Source: Pseudofabraea citricarpa (taxonomy: Eukaryota; Ascomycota; Leotiomycetes; Helotiales; Dermateaceae). From it: a stretch of DNA of 64,000 nt. A program made the position numbers and the translations under genes. This document shows positions 21,387-34,565 of this stretch, one piece after another. The notes beneath the pieces were generated by a model. It saw only the letters and a list, made by a program, of their open reading frames with translations, had not been told where the DNA came from and ran no database searches. Location: NCBI GenBank assembly GCA_029641185.1, contig JAPWGK010000001.1:2368501-2432500 (forward strand). Direction: 5' to 3'. How positions within the stretch are numbered: the first letter of the stretch is position 1; the number at the start of each line of letters is the position of its first letter.

Positions 21387-24300
21387 TTACTCGGCCGTCT
21401 TACTTCTCTTCGTTCGGAGCTTCATCAAGAGATACACCATGGTGTAACTTGAAATGGCAAAGATGACGACGATGGCAGCATCTCTCCATCCGTAGTAGTA
21501 TTCGGGAAGGTTGATGGTAGCCAGGTAGTCGCTACCGAGACGGTATTGGCAAACTTGGCATCCAGAAGTGGCATCAGGATTGGTGAGATTGCTGCGGGCA
21601 CCCATGCCTTGCATGTAATCAGTGAGATACTCGCCACAGGTCTGGTTGGAAGGTGGGTTGAATGTTGCGAATTCTCGGTCGGTGCATTCAACCTTGGCAT
21701 CAAAGGTGGTGAATACGAGCAAGGATCCCATGAGGTAGTTGAAGGGGTTGAGGTAATATATCCAGTATCTCCAGAACTCGGTGATTTGCGAGTATGGCAC
21801 AAGGACACCACAGAAGGATACGAGGGTACCGATGATGAGAGGGTTGACAAGCGAGGCAAAGACGGCGTTGGGAGCGTATGCGGCAATGAATTGACCGATA
21901 CCTGTGTAAACGAACTCGTACATGAGCATGACGAAGAAGACTGCTCCGGCTTTGTTGGAGTCTCCAGGGAAGCCGACGGTGTAGTAGAAGCATATAAAGT
22001 ACTGAACAGCACAGATGATAAGGTATGGGATTTCGGAAACAACAAGACCGGTAACGAAAGCAACCCAGCTGTACATCTTCGACTTCTTCTCACGCGCTTC
22101 GTAGATGTCTCGTCTTTCGATGAAGAGCGGCTGGAGTTGAGCGAGAACTCCCGGAGCGACGAAGATGAAGTTGAAAATAGCAAAGAGGCGTTGTTGAAGG
22201 TCGGCAACACTGTTACCAATCATCCAGAAAGAGAAACCGTTGAAGAGGGCAGATCCAATGTGGAGAGCAAACTTGTTGTTGATGTAGTCCGTGTTGCGGT
22301 AGAGAGCAGTGTTCATGCGAGTTGTAACAAGCTTGATTTGCTCCCACATTGGCATGGCAAACTCAAAGCCATCATCCGTTGTTCCAGGAGGTCTACCGGC
22401 AGCATCGGTGATCATGTGGTCTAGCTCCTTGACAGTGTGATCGTGCTCTGGAGAATCGAGCCAGATCTTGTTCCAATCTCGTCCCTGGGAGAGTGTGCCA
22501 GAAACAACGTCGATCATGTGCTCAGCTGGGTTAGAATCTTGGGGACAAGGAGCGTCATAGCGTGCAAAGTACTCCTTGACCGTCGAGGCGTTGTCACCAA
22601 TATCTCCAAAGTATACTGTCTTGCCTCCCTTAGCAAGCAAGAGAAGACTATCGAATTGGGCAAATAGCTGGGCACTAGGTTGATGAATCGTAACAAGAAC
22701 GGCTTGTCCTACGTCGGCCAACTTTCTCAAGAATCGAACGATATTGTAGGCAGCTTGACCATCAAGACCAGAAGTTGGTTCGTCCAAGAAGATCAAGATG
22801 CTAGGCTTCGACACGAGTTCGACACCAATAGTCAATCTCTTTCGCTGTTCAACGGAGAGACCGGCACCTGGAGTTCCAATAAGACAGTTCTCGATATCCT
22901 CCATCTCGAGGAGTTGGACGATGGTATTGACGTATTTGAGCTTTTCCTCTTTGGGGATAGTACGTGATTGACGGAGAAGTGCTGAGAATTCAAGAGCTTC
23001 TCTTACGGTGCTGTTAAACCACCCGTTAGTGTCATTACAAATAAAATGTGAGAGGAAGACTTACGAAAGAGGCTCGTGTACGTCGAGCTGTTCGCAGTAA
23101 CCGGCAGATCTTTGGAAACTGATAGAGAGCGGTCGACCATCAACTTGAATGGATCCCTTAATAGTACCATCGGTTTTGCGCTGAGCCAAGACATCGAGAA
23201 GAGTAGTTTTACCAGCACCAGATGATCCCATCAGAGCACCGAGCATACCAGGCTTGACCCAACCTTGAACATCATCAAGAAGGATTCGGTCGCCAGATGG
23301 TGTCTTCACGGTGTATGTCAAGTTCTTCCAAGTAAAGATAGAGGTATTGCGGACAAGGCTGTCATCATTTGCTTCGGGAACCTTGGTCTTGTCGGATGAG
23401 GAGCTGCTAGACAGGGCTGGGTTGTCGCCTCTAACTTGAGACTCTTCGTCTTTAGCCATAAGGGCAGTGGTCTTCTTTGCTTTCTCGCGGGGGATCAAGA
23501 GGAAACCGCTCTTGCCGGCATTTTCGGCCCAGTTGGAGGTTGAATAGATAGTGAGAGCGACGAACAAGAGCCACCAAGCCCTGTAAGAGTTATTAGCCAG
23601 GGGAAAGATTGAAAGCTTTTCAGAGACTTACCAGATGATACCAAAGTTCCTCCAGACATTGCCATGGCTGTAGCTGAGACTCCCCAGGTATTGGTCACCG
23701 GTAACAGAGGTAGCTCCCTGAAGAGCACCACCAACACCAGCACAGGCTTGGTTGATCGCAGACGAGTAAGAGGGTCCGTTAGGAACAAGATTTTGGCCGA
23801 CACAAGGAATAATGGTATTATGGAACTCATTTGCCAAAATAGCTTCGAAGCCATAAGCCAATGGATCGATCCAGAAGATCCTAATAAAATTAGTTTTTGA
23901 CATCGAAAAGTGGAGAGTTGGAGACATACCAAACAAACCAAGGATGCATCTGAGGCTTCGTGATCATGTAACCAGTGTACATGATAAGAGCACTGACCAA
24001 GAATCCAGATACTTTACTAGCTGCATCGAATGACGAAAAGCCAGCTCCAACACTTCTGAACAGAGCTGTCATACACATGGTAGTTGCGACGACAACGGCC
24101 CAGAAGGTAAAGAAGGCTTCAGCGCTAGACCTCAGTCCTACCATGAAATACAAGATAATAGAGAAAGTGCTAACTTGGAACAAGATAACCGGAATATCGG
24201 CAGCGATTTGAGCAACACAGAATGCAGCAGGGTGGTATAATGCGAACGATTTATGTTTTGCGAGAACGGGACGACCAGAGAAAGAATCCGTTACTTCGGA

Positions 24301-25896
24301 CATGGCGAGGAGAGAGTTGAACAAGAGAGCCATAAACAGTGCTCCTGACTTGACGAAAAGACCACCGGAAGTGCTTGGGGCATTGTAGAAGAGAGAACCA
24401 GCGATCAAAGCCTGTGCCATCGAAGAAGCCTGCTTGATAATGAAAGTTGCCTTGTCTCCCCATAGAATTTGGTATTGACGAGTTATGCAGGCTTTGACTT
24501 GGTTGTGAAAGCTGACAGTCAAAGGGGACTTCTTTGGAAGGCTTTTGTGTTTCTCGAAGGTGACTGATTCCCTGAAGGCTTCAGTGCGTCGCTTAGCTAT
24601 ATCTGATGTTGGGTAATCGTATTGGTCCTCCATATCTGACTTGATCTGAGACTGTTCATATTTGTTTAAGATGTCGGTATTAGTTCTTGGAAAGGTCTTC
24701 TCGCACCCTTCCCGAATCTTTCTCTCGGTAGGGACAGTGACACCTGGAAAGTTAGTAAATCATTCTGAACAAGGTCTGAAATTCTTACCAGTCAGGAAAT
24801 CTGCCACATTAGCTCCATCAGCACAGATGAATCCAAGTTCTTCCATGAAAGGTCGAGCTTGCTTCATCGGGCCATAGTAGATCTCTTTTCCTTCGTCAAG
24901 CACCAAGACTTTGTCGAACAAGTTGTAGATTCCGTTACCGGCTTGATATAGAGTTACAATCGAAGCAAGACCGAAAATGTCTGTCATCGCCCGAACTGCC
25001 TTGGTATATTCAAGAGCTGTGCTTGCATCCAAACCACGGGTGGAATTGTCCCAACAGAATACAGATCCGCGTGTGGCCATTGTTTCGATGATACTGACAC
25101 GTTTGCGTTCACCTCCAGAGACACCTCGAACGAACTCGTTACCAACCTTGGTATCGTGGGTGTGTTGAATACCCATAGACCGTAACAGGAAATCTCTCGT
25201 CTCTGTTTGGTACTCAAGAGGACTCTTGATATTCGAAGGTAGGTGGAAAGGGACCTTCATCCTCGTGGCGAAGTCCATAGTCTGGCCGACGGTGAGTGTT
25301 GGGAAGAAGAGCTCATCTTCGGTGTTCATGACGATTTGTCCTCGATATTGTGCGGCCTCTTTGTGGGTAAGCGTTCCGTATTTAACGTCCCCATCAACTT
25401 CTGCATATCCATTCCGGCGGTTGCTCAGAATCTTCAACAAACTGGTGCAGCCAGCTCCTGGTCTTCCTAACACCAACAGCATCTCTCCGGGCTTCACACA
25501 ACCGTGACTCTCGTCAATGATGGTCTTCAATGGGGCTCCATGTCCTCCACCCTTATATTTCTCTGGAATGAACTGAGATCCAACATTCTCATTGAAAGCT
25601 GCGTCGGCACCGATTCCCTTCACTGTCAGGTTTTTCCACGTGACACCCAATTTTCGTCCCTTGTGGTTGTCTTGGTTGCCCTGTTCCTGAAGGGCCTTGA
25701 CTTCAGGCATCATCTTCCAATCATCAGCAAGACTGATGGGGCCATCGTTCTTCTCATCATCCGAGTCATCGTAAGGCCGACTTCGAGTTCTTTCGTGAAA
25801 AGCGGAGACCTGGGACAGCGTTCTGGTGATGAAGTTTCCAGAGGTACGAGGAGGATGCACCACTGAGGCATATTCCTCTGGCTGTTCAGCCGCCAT
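21387..25896 (-). CDS. Full-size PDR/ABC-G multidrug transporter, AtrB-type
   Basis: Five exons on the minus strand: 25896-24789, 24743-23930, 23880-23632, 23580-23065 and 23010-21387; all junctions keep frame, giving 1436 residues. Order is (NBD-TMD)x2. NBD1: Walker [10 protein letters not shown] (144-152), signature [10 protein letters not shown] (259-268), Walker B region [10 protein letters not shown] (281-290); these deviations from the canonical P-loop are normal for fungal PDR proteins. NBD2: canonical Walker [10 protein letters not shown] (842-850), degenerate signature [12 protein letters not shown], Walker [14 protein letters not shown]. The N-terminus ([35 protein letters not shown]) resembles the AtrB/BcatrB group, known to export fungicides and plant defence compounds from the plasma membrane. 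It ends in a large extracellular Cys-containing loop, a last membrane segment and a [11 protein letters not shown] tail. Substrate is inferred from the group only. Confidence 0.92.
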
Positions 25897-27558
25897 TGTG
25901 CTTGAAAATTATGATATCTCAAGCCGAGAAGCTGTGTATTAGTAGCGAAACAAGGGAAGGAAATAACGAGCGGACTGCTATAAGTCCAAGAAGGAAAGTG
26001 AATAGTGAAAGTAGTAAGAAAATACTGGGAGGGAAGGCAGATAAAGGTGTTTCATGCATGTGTAATGTATCTCTTGGTGGAGCCCGTCATTCTAGATTCG
26101 GGACGTCGAGGATGTCCGAAGGGACGTCGACATGTCGGCCTTCACTCAAGGCCGAGCTGCAAAAGCTCCCAAGGCTGCTTTCAAAGGAGATAAAGAGACA
26201 AGACGGACCCCTCGTAATCATATCTTACCCGGGATTCGTGATAGGCCCGCAATTGAGGCCTCCCTTGCCATTCTGGAAGCAGGCGATCGTCTGGTAGAGA
26301 CTGCCGCAGCATGCAGCGATCTGATAACGCTGTCCGAAAACTCTAAGCTGGGGGATGTTGTGGGCCTTGCTGTCAGCTCTGGGCTGGAATGCCTGTGCCA
26401 GAGGGAGACTTTGCTTTTGTTGCAAGTCCGCCGGACATTTTGAAGTTAGCAAAGTCCGCGGTTCGACGTCTCTGATTGGACCTCGTTACTCGGCTCCCGC
26501 TGACGTAATACTCTCCCTCGTCTCGGCTCCAACTCGGACGCGCATGTCGGGCTCGTAAACCGAGCACATTTAACAATCCTCACTACATCTGATTTTATTG
26601 GATGAAGACGAGCATGGCAAAGCTTGGCTCCAGGAGCTTGGGTGAGAAACTCTGGTACGGTACGCCTCGTAGAACGGGTGGGAAAACGACCCAGAACAAC
26701 AAATGTCGCCCGCAGGAACGGCAGTTCATGTACAGTAATCGTCTGCGTCATTTGCTAACATCGTCGCTTGGCGGAAGAGGACAACACAGTGTACACATAA
26801 CCCCTCTGCCCACCGGCTTAGGGGATGACTATTGCTTGTCTCGCCTCTGGTGCTATTGGCAACCAAGCGTCTTGGAGATCTCAAAGTATATCCTCGATCC
26901 AGCCGTCGAGTCTTAGAACCCATCTCGTCATTCGTCACCATCGTATTCATGCCTTTGTTTTGAAAAGCCAATGCACTTATGGATGTTGGCCTGCTTTTCA
27001 GGTACGAAGGATTTTCCTGGTACCTTTTACTCAGTCAACATAATTATCACATTTTGATCTCGTGTCTATCGGAATGAGACCGTGACACGTCCCTGTCACA
27101 ACAAGATACAGTACATGGAAGGATGGATCATTCAACTTGAATCCCTGTAATATTTACATTTGTGTTTGAATCGCAACAAAGACAAGAAGCTCATCTATTG
27201 TAATGTCGTTACATGCTTTTTAGCTTTCGGTTTCAACGCCCTGTAACAAGTCTCTAACAATAACTCCATCTTGTTCGTCATAACTCAAAAAGGCAGAATA
27301 CTCCGTCCGACCCTGGCCAGTGCAAAAGCAGTCCGGCTCTGTTTCGTACTCCAATGCTTTCCTTCACTACAAAGAGTGACAGCAAACACTACGCGGAAAT
27401 TGCGACCATCCCAATACTCCTTTCTCTAAGAATATACCCCACCATGCAAACAGAAAATAGATAACTCGCCAAATAAAATCGTTAAATAATGTGGAGGGAT
27501 TTGGACCCCGGCGATGGGATCCACACGGCCCAAAATTTGTTCAAAGCAATGCAATCAT
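25897..27558. other. Gap: ABC transporter promoter and ITC1 3' side
   Basis: No supported gene. The first several hundred bases must contain the promoter and leader of the ABC transporter. Short overlapping frames on both strands (75-133 codons) look like chance. The section near 26450-26580 is comparatively GC-rich. Confidence 0.55.
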
Positions 27559-30500
27559 TTAAAATTGATATTTTGTGCCTTGACGACCGAGTGACTTCTG
27601 CTTCTTGCCCTTGGTCTCGCTTCGAGTCTCGCGCTCCTCAATCACAGGTGTAGGCTCCTTGGCTTTCTTTGCTGGCTTACGAGCTCGTGGTTGTTCAGAA
27701 TGTAAATGACCCAACTCCTGGATAGCGGTACTGTTATGCCATTGTAAGCATCGATATGGCAGAACCTCTTGCTGGTGCTTGGTTCGAGTTGACATCCGTT
27801 TGCCTGGCTCGGGTAACTCCTCAGTAGCTTTCTTGAGATACTCGTTACGTTTCTCCATCCGAGTGATAATTCGGTCCCGATAGTTGGTGATTTCTTTCTT
27901 GAATTTGACCTCATTCAATCCACGAGAATCTAGCCAAGCGATAAGTTCGTCAACTTCCTCCGGCATGTCATAGTATCCCCATTGATGGGCAGTGAAAACA
28001 CTCGTCTGGCCTTCTTCGAGTTCTTTCCTCTCCATGGGCCTCATGTTAAATTTCGCCTCGTACTCTTGGGCCCAATCTTCTCGAATATCAATATAGCCAA
28101 GTCGTTCGATTTCATCAGGTCCTTGAACCCATATGCGTCCATTGGCATACTCGGCCTCAGCTGTAGAGGAATTGGGGAGGCCGGCGTAAGGCATGCCATT
28201 GCGCTCGAACCAGTAATATCTATTCCAAAATCTGTCCTTACCTAGATAGCGAGTTCGTGGACAATCAGCCTCACGAAGATCATTGTCTAGAATGGCAATC
28301 TCTTTTTCACACGCTCTAACTTCCTCCTCTTTCTTTGCAATGTCTTTCAAGAGCTTGGTAAACTGTTTGGTCTGCTTCGGAATCTTCGCGGCAGCTTCAG
28401 CTTTCTCCTTCTTCTCTTGTTGTAGCTCGCGTTTGCGCTGGCGCTCTACAGCTCTATCGTTTGCGCGACGCAGAGATCGTCCCACGTGGACATCTTCATC
28501 GGTATCCATGACATCGTCCTCTGACTCCTTGATTTCGGGAACTACGTCAGGCATGGCAACATCGCCGTTGGTAGCAGGAACTGCAGGTTGGGGCTCCGGA
28601 GAAGGTGGCATATTAGCAGGCAGCTGTATCTTCCGCTCCTCATTAAGGAGACGAAGTTGCTCAAGACTAAATTGGGGGGTTAGCACACACTTTACATTAA
28701 AACATACGCATTACTCACTGCTCCTTGCGTTCGCGCTGCCACTTGATCTTCTCCTTACGAAAGCCCGTCATCTGTTCGCTACATTCCTCCATATAACCAC
28801 GGATTGCCTTAGTCTGCGGCATGAAGAGACAAACAAGTTCAAGTGCTTGCACGCGGCGATTTACGTCAAGTTTTCCATATTGCATACGAGCGGTCGCCGA
28901 GGTTGGTTCCATATTAAGTGGAGCAAGTCGTTCTAGAAGCTCGTTGCAAGATGCCTCAAAAGACTCTTTCTTCGAGAGTTGATATAAAAACCCAACCATG
29001 ATACTTTGCCAGCCGCCATTTTTGAAATCACGCTTCATCAGTCGTTCAATCCAATTACGCTCAGCTTGCATCTCCTCAGCTCGGTGTTTGATTGTTGGCT
29101 CCTCCGGAATAACTGGCTCTGCTTGTGCTCTCAGAGCTTCGGCCTCCGCTTTTGCCAAACTACTCCGGGTTGCTCGGCCCTTAGGTTGAGGCTCAGGCTC
29201 AGGAGTAGGGGTTGCAGGTTCACTAGCTTCGTTGGAGTCTTCATCGTCGCTTTCCGACGCTAATTCTGGCAGATTAATTTGGAGTTTTCCTCCATCTGCT
29301 TCGGAGCTGACCAATAATTTTAACGAAGCGCAGTGGACTTCGACAAATAGCTCACAGTCGAGATCCTCCGATGAGAACTGCATCGCTTCGACAAAATCAT
29401 CAAAAGTAAACGAGTCGATTTTAAGAATCTCACAATAGACATTGAGAGTATTCCAACATTCGAGTAAGGGCCCAACAGATTTCATGAGGATACCATTGCC
29501 CTCGGTAATGTTTTTGACCTCCTGCTCCGACATATCTGGTGTATCTTGAGAAAAGAATTTGAGTGGCGGCCGCATCGGTCCATGGAGTCTGGGGCAAACC
29601 TGTAGATCCTCGATAGGATATTTGATTGGCGGTGGTGGCGGAGGAGCTGGAGGTAATGATTGTATCGGAGGGTAACCAAAGTTTTGATTGCTGAAGTTGG
29701 TGAACTGAGGTCCTGGGTGTGGTGGCGTTCCCCCATTTGCTTGGAAAGGCATGACTTGTTGCCCATGAAAGGGGTTGGCTTGAAAAGTGTGAGAAACGAA
29801 TTGGGGAGGGTGGGACATGTATTGAGGGGGAGGATTGAAAAAATGAACGGGAGGGTTTGGGTTAAGGGCTGCGGGAGCAGGATTCAAAGATGACTGCTGC
29901 TTACTCTGCGCCAATTTGATCTGTTGCTGCTTGCTCTTGTGGCTTTTTGGAGCAGGCTTCAGTGTTGGTAGTTGAGCTGGGCCATTTCCAGGGAAACTGC
30001 CCACCATGCCTTCATAATCCGGTCCGGTTTTCTTTTGCGCCTGTTGTTGCTTTCTCTCTGCAGCCTTGTTCTCGTGCCGAAGGTGTGGAGGGACTCGAGT
30101 ATCAATATGGTAAATAGCCGCAACGTCGTGCTTCACAAGCCACGGAGCACCGTTCCAGGCTTCGCGTGTGACCGTTTTTTTGATAAATGATCGCAGAACT
30201 TGTTTCGTGAAGACCTTGCGATCGCGTGTAATATGCGCATCGTCTACGACCGCCTCCTCGGTTGGGCGATTGTCGAGGCTGACAAAATACCGTGAAAATG
30301 GCTTACTGAGTTCGCCATTTGGTAAGAGCTTCGCTCCAAATCTTGACTTGTCTCTCACAATTCCCGTGAGTCGTTCCCCCGTCACTACATGTACGGTGAC
30401 AGCCTCGCCAGGGTAGTAATCCGAACGGTACTCGTCAAAAATCAAATCCACCAAAGTATCTATTCGGGATATGGTTTGGAATTGGACTCGTCGCAGGATC

Positions 30501-31035
30501 GGGCCTTTCAGTGCTTCCGGGAAACTCTCTTCGACTTCTTGTGCTCCCTCAAGCTATAATGAATCAGCATCTGCACCCAAGAATGCGCTTGGTTGTCGCA
30601 ACCCACCTCGCTCTTCAGCGCGTCGAAAAACGTGAGTCCCGAATGACCAGTAATTTGGCAGATGAATCTTTTCTGTGAATGATCAGTATTCTCGTCGTAG
30701 TGAAGCTTGGCATACGCGGGTTGTGAACCTGTCTGTAGAAATCCATCCTACAAGGTAATTAGCACCTGCTGGAGGCTCGCAATCTAGTATAGGCTTACCG
30801 ATTGAGGTACGCCTCGTAGTCCACAAAGACTTCCCCAGTCTTCGCAATGGCCCATACCTGCGCTGCGGGTTAGACTTCCCGCTATAGATGGATATTCTAG
30901 GGAGGGGCACACCTCGGTATCGTCATTATCGATTTCTGGATTGGTCACATACTGGACCGGTTTTCGCTTGAATAGGACCTAGCACAATGAGCTTGTGTCG
31001 CGGAGCAGAGGGGATGGTATTGAGGGCCATACCAT
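27559..31035 (-). CDS. ITC1: ITC1-like subunit of ISWI chromatin remodelling complex (WAC-DDT-WHIM)
   Basis: Seven exons on the minus strand: 31035-31033 (the ATG alone), 30978-30913, 30857-30799, 30747-30729, 30672-30607, 30553-28719 and 28666-27559; 1051 residues. The small 5' exons assemble the WAC domain: VLFKRKPVQYVTNPEI, VWAIAKTGEVFVDYEAYLN, RMDFYRQ, KRFICQITGHSGLTFFDALKS, then EGAQEVEESFPEALKGPILR. A Gln/Pro-rich linker leads to a DDT domain (about residues 420-480; LLECWNTLNVYCEILKIDSF). WHIM/WSD motifs follow: CPRTRYLGKDRFWNRYYWFE (about 825-850) and YYDMPEEVDELIAWLDSRGL (about 900-925). Family knowledge: Itc1/Acf1 partners Isw2/ISWI, binds DNA and sets nucleosome spacing in the nucleus. 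The intron after MDFYRQ uses a weaker GTTCAC donor. The C-terminus KKQKSLGRQGTKYQF is basic. Confidence 0.9.
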
Positions 31036-32908
31036 AGTTGGGGGTTGAACTTGTGGAAGTCTCGGAACAGTCCTGAGCTTGTCGAAGAACCTGGGACAGA
31101 CAAGGCTGTTAGTCTTGTATTCCACTTAATGAGACCTGGTTTTGGTATTTCAGAGCTCAGTAGAAAGTGAAGCAATGCTGGCGTGCTCTAGCTGGCGTGC
31201 AGGTCCGCTGGAGCGCCAAGGGAGTGCAGAGGGAGCAGGAGTGTATCTGGCTAGGAGCGTGCGAGGCATGTATCGAGCTGGGAGACCTACAGATGGTAGC
31301 TCTCGACGCGTCCAGAATCCTCGAGGAGGGTTAAGTTGATCGCATAAGTTCGTGGAGATGATGGCGTTGTCGTGAGAAGGCAGGTGGCGGTAACAGAGAG
31401 CGCGTCTTGAAGGGACTTTAGGGAAGAGAGAATGTTCCGTGGGTGGAGAGAGAGTCTCTTTGACTAGCGCCCAAACAAGGGTAATTCTAGTGTCCGTTTC
31501 CCAAGCGAGGAGAACGGCCAAAATGGTCTTCCCCCATTGCCAACACATATCAGCAATATAAGCAGAACACCGACTCATGCTTCACCCACTTTTTTGTACT
31601 CTTTCGAAAGCCCCAGAAACGCCTGATAAAATGATCATCTCGTCAGGCAGTACGTCACAAAACTCCTACCGAAGCATCCCCATATCAGTGTGCCATAGAA
31701 ACGCCAAAAGTACGAGCCTCGTGGAGTAAGGCTGATGGACCGAGAATAGCAACTTCAGTATTCAACGTCTCATTCTTGGCGCAATGGCAATTGTAGATCG
31801 GAATTAGTTCTCCATGATGCGCCGAGCAGTTTGCAATTTACTATAGACCCGTCGCATCAAGTTTGGGTTGCAGAGGGCTGATTGTACATTTTTGTGGTCA
31901 TGGTGAATTTTGTCAGCCTTCCCTCCGATGCTTAGGGGTTCGAAGCAAGTGGCACGAAAGAGGGTATGATTGGATACTGAAGCACGAGATAACTAGCAAC
32001 TATCTACAGGGTGGTTGCTGAGGAGAAGAGAAGCAGCCATGAATGCTGTCTTATTGCTAGCGGTGAGAAATCTTAAAACTGTGGCAGCAGCAGGGCCGTA
32101 ACTCAGCAGGGCCTTTGAGCAGCGCTCTGGGACGCGTCTTTGCCCAAACAGGCTAGTGGGTCACGTGGACTCTGCGTCTCCCTCACCATAATGCTCTCCT
32201 TTCTCCGAAACCTTGCGGGCCAACCCCACGGGACTTGGCTCAGGGTGATGCTCACCATCGTAATTTCCACTCGGGATGGAAATCAGGTAGATGTTGGGGT
32301 TCGGGGCTGGCTGCTAGTTGACTCTGAGAGTTCGCTCCGAAAACCATTCACCAGGGCGGCCCCACCCCTCGCTTTTTGCTGCATCTTGATGACGATGTGT
32401 CCGGTACTCCGGGGTAATGCCTTGATCGATTTGGAAAACTTCAAATTCCACCTTGGAGTCCCTTAGCTATCCAGCTCTTGAATCTATGGGCCAAAGATGG
32501 CATTTTCACGTCTAACTTGGTCGCTAAATTTACGCCACCGTCATCGTTGTCCTCGGTTGCTACAACTATTTTTCTTGTCATCGAAGTATAGAATTCAAAC
32601 TTGGACCCCACCCGAACCTGCCACTGCAGATAATAATCCCACCTCGTGGACTTCTCAATTTCTGATTGTAAACTTACACTTGTTCATCTTGGAGCTATAA
32701 CTAAGTCAATTAATCAAAACAAGCGACGCAATAAGTCGCACGCGGGCACAAAAATAGCAGACATGAGATGGGATCACAACATCTTCACAACATCCTCATA
32801 ATACCCTCATAATACCTTATAAAGCTTAAGACATATTCACAACGAGTCTAGGACCAAAATCTTGTGAGAAAAGCACATTTCTAAATGCTACATGGGTATC
32901 ACTGCTCC
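31036..32908. other. Gap between ITC1 and ALG8
   Basis: ITC1 promoter at the left end, ALG8 3' UTR at the right end. A 142-codon minus frame (31150-31578) and a 108-codon plus frame (32140-32466) have no domain features and overlap frames on other strands. I see nothing else. Confidence 0.55.
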
Positions 32909-34565
32909 TCACGAGGTAAAGTATACAACAAGGAATCCCACCCAGCTTCCGACTACTCCCACAGCTGTATAAGAACTCATGAACATCAGTGGTAGGAATT
33001 CCATTGACTTCCCAAATATCATCTGATGTAGCAATGAGCAGTATATTATCAGTGGGATACTGATCGCGATGTAAAGCAGGGCGAAGCGATCTAGGAGGAA
33101 GATCCGCGGCCTCGTGCTTGCAGGTGCAAGCCTATCGAATGCTAGCAAGAACATTACGAGCCAGAAGATGGTGTAGATAGTTTTGATAGGAAATTCAGCT
33201 GCAGTGAACAGTAGTGGGAATAGTGAGACATGACCGGCGACGGCCAATGGTCGAAAGGCTCCTAGGTAGCGACGATCGTGCAAGGCAATAAGAGAGAAAG
33301 GAATAATGACAAGAAGTATAGCCTTTTCATGCACGTGCCAGCCGAACAAGAAAGATGCATAACCACAGAGAGTGACGGCTCCAATAAAAGTATCCCAGGT
33401 CGGATCAAAGAATAATTTGATCAACGGAATGACTTGGAAGAAGAGCGTGAGAGCAAATGTGGTTCTGGCAGTAATCTCTGGCAATACGGCAAACGAAGTA
33501 TCGCCAACAAGACCTCGTGTGACACTGTTGATGGCGTCTTGGTTTACTGGTAAGCCAAGTCGTGGCGCCACTAATTGATCAGTTTTGAAACTCTGGCTTA
33601 TAGGCGACCACTTACCATATATCAAGACACGGTCGGTAAAAGAATACATGGCCCAGACATTCGGAGCCCAATACGCATGACAGAGACCTCTCGAGAAAGG
33701 GAAAAGTCGGCTCAATAATTGAGGTATCTGTTCCCAGTAGGCAAATGGTCCAAAGGCAGCTCCAAACACGGCGATGATACCGGTACCAAGCTTAATTGCA
33801 TTTCCGAACTTGATGTGAAAGATTGACTTTGGTCCCAAACAATAAGCTCGCAACAAAAACACAAAGTAAGCCGGTGCAAGGTAGAGATAGATGTGCTTCA
33901 GGCACAAGAGAGCGGCAAACAAGAGACCACTCGCAAGCGTGGTAGACTTCTTTCTTGCAAGTACAAGAGACAAGATCAGAAGGCCATAGAGAAAGCCATT
34001 GTACTGAAAGTGAATATGATCAATGATGAGAAGTCCTGGAGAGAGTAGAATGGACAGGGCTGCAGCATGCGACGGTCTCTTGAGAGAGGGCGGAGCAGAT
34101 TGTACGAACCTGGGCGGATTAGACATTTAACTATTCCAGCGTGCAATGGACCTACAAATGAAGCGCATACACCAAGACCAGCTCCGTCAGGATCACAGTG
34201 GTTCTTTGAAAGTAGATTGTTTGCCAACTATCATATTCGAGGTTATAGACCCTGAGCATCTCGGGATCGGCCAGCTTCGCGAGCTGCGACATTGCCCATT
34301 CGAAAGCCGCGAAGAAGGGAGGATAATCTAGAGTCCATTCTGACGTCTTCTCGTAATACCACTCTCGCACCGGAAGGCTGTGGGTGATTGCCAGCCAATT
34401 CCTATGGACCTCGAAATCGGTTGATTTGCTGTGCGCATCAGTCAGTGAGTGTTCTGTTGGAGCTGCAGCTGCCGGCACATCAACTTACTATGCTGGGAAC
34501 AGTAGCACCTTGAAGGCGGTTGCTACGACGGCACATTGTGCTATCGAAGGATGGAAGTCGGCCAT
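32909..34565 (-). CDS. ALG8: ALG8 dolichyl-P-glucose:Glc1Man9GlcNAc2-PP-dolichol alpha-1,3-glucosyltransferase
   Basis: Four exons on the minus strand: 34565-34489, 34428-34156, 34109-33616 and 33570-32909; 501 residues, the usual length for this GT57 family. It adds the second glucose to the lipid-linked oligosaccharide in the ER membrane. The N-terminus contains [20 protein letters not shown], assembled across intron 1, followed by [18 protein letters not shown]; these are the luminal-loop motifs of ALG6/ALG8 proteins. [19 protein letters not shown] is the ALG8 signature. About a dozen hydrophobic segments follow. Intron 3 is 45 nt without a stop; I treat it as spliced because the result ([16 protein letters not shown]) reads like other fungal ALG8 proteins, while retention inserts a hydrophilic [12 protein letters not shown] stretch. 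It shares a 551-bp promoter with the divergent L-type lectin gene. Confidence 0.9.

Noticed and set aside
21546..22424. 292-codon plus-strand frame
   Set aside because: Antisense shadow of the last exon of the ABC transporter.
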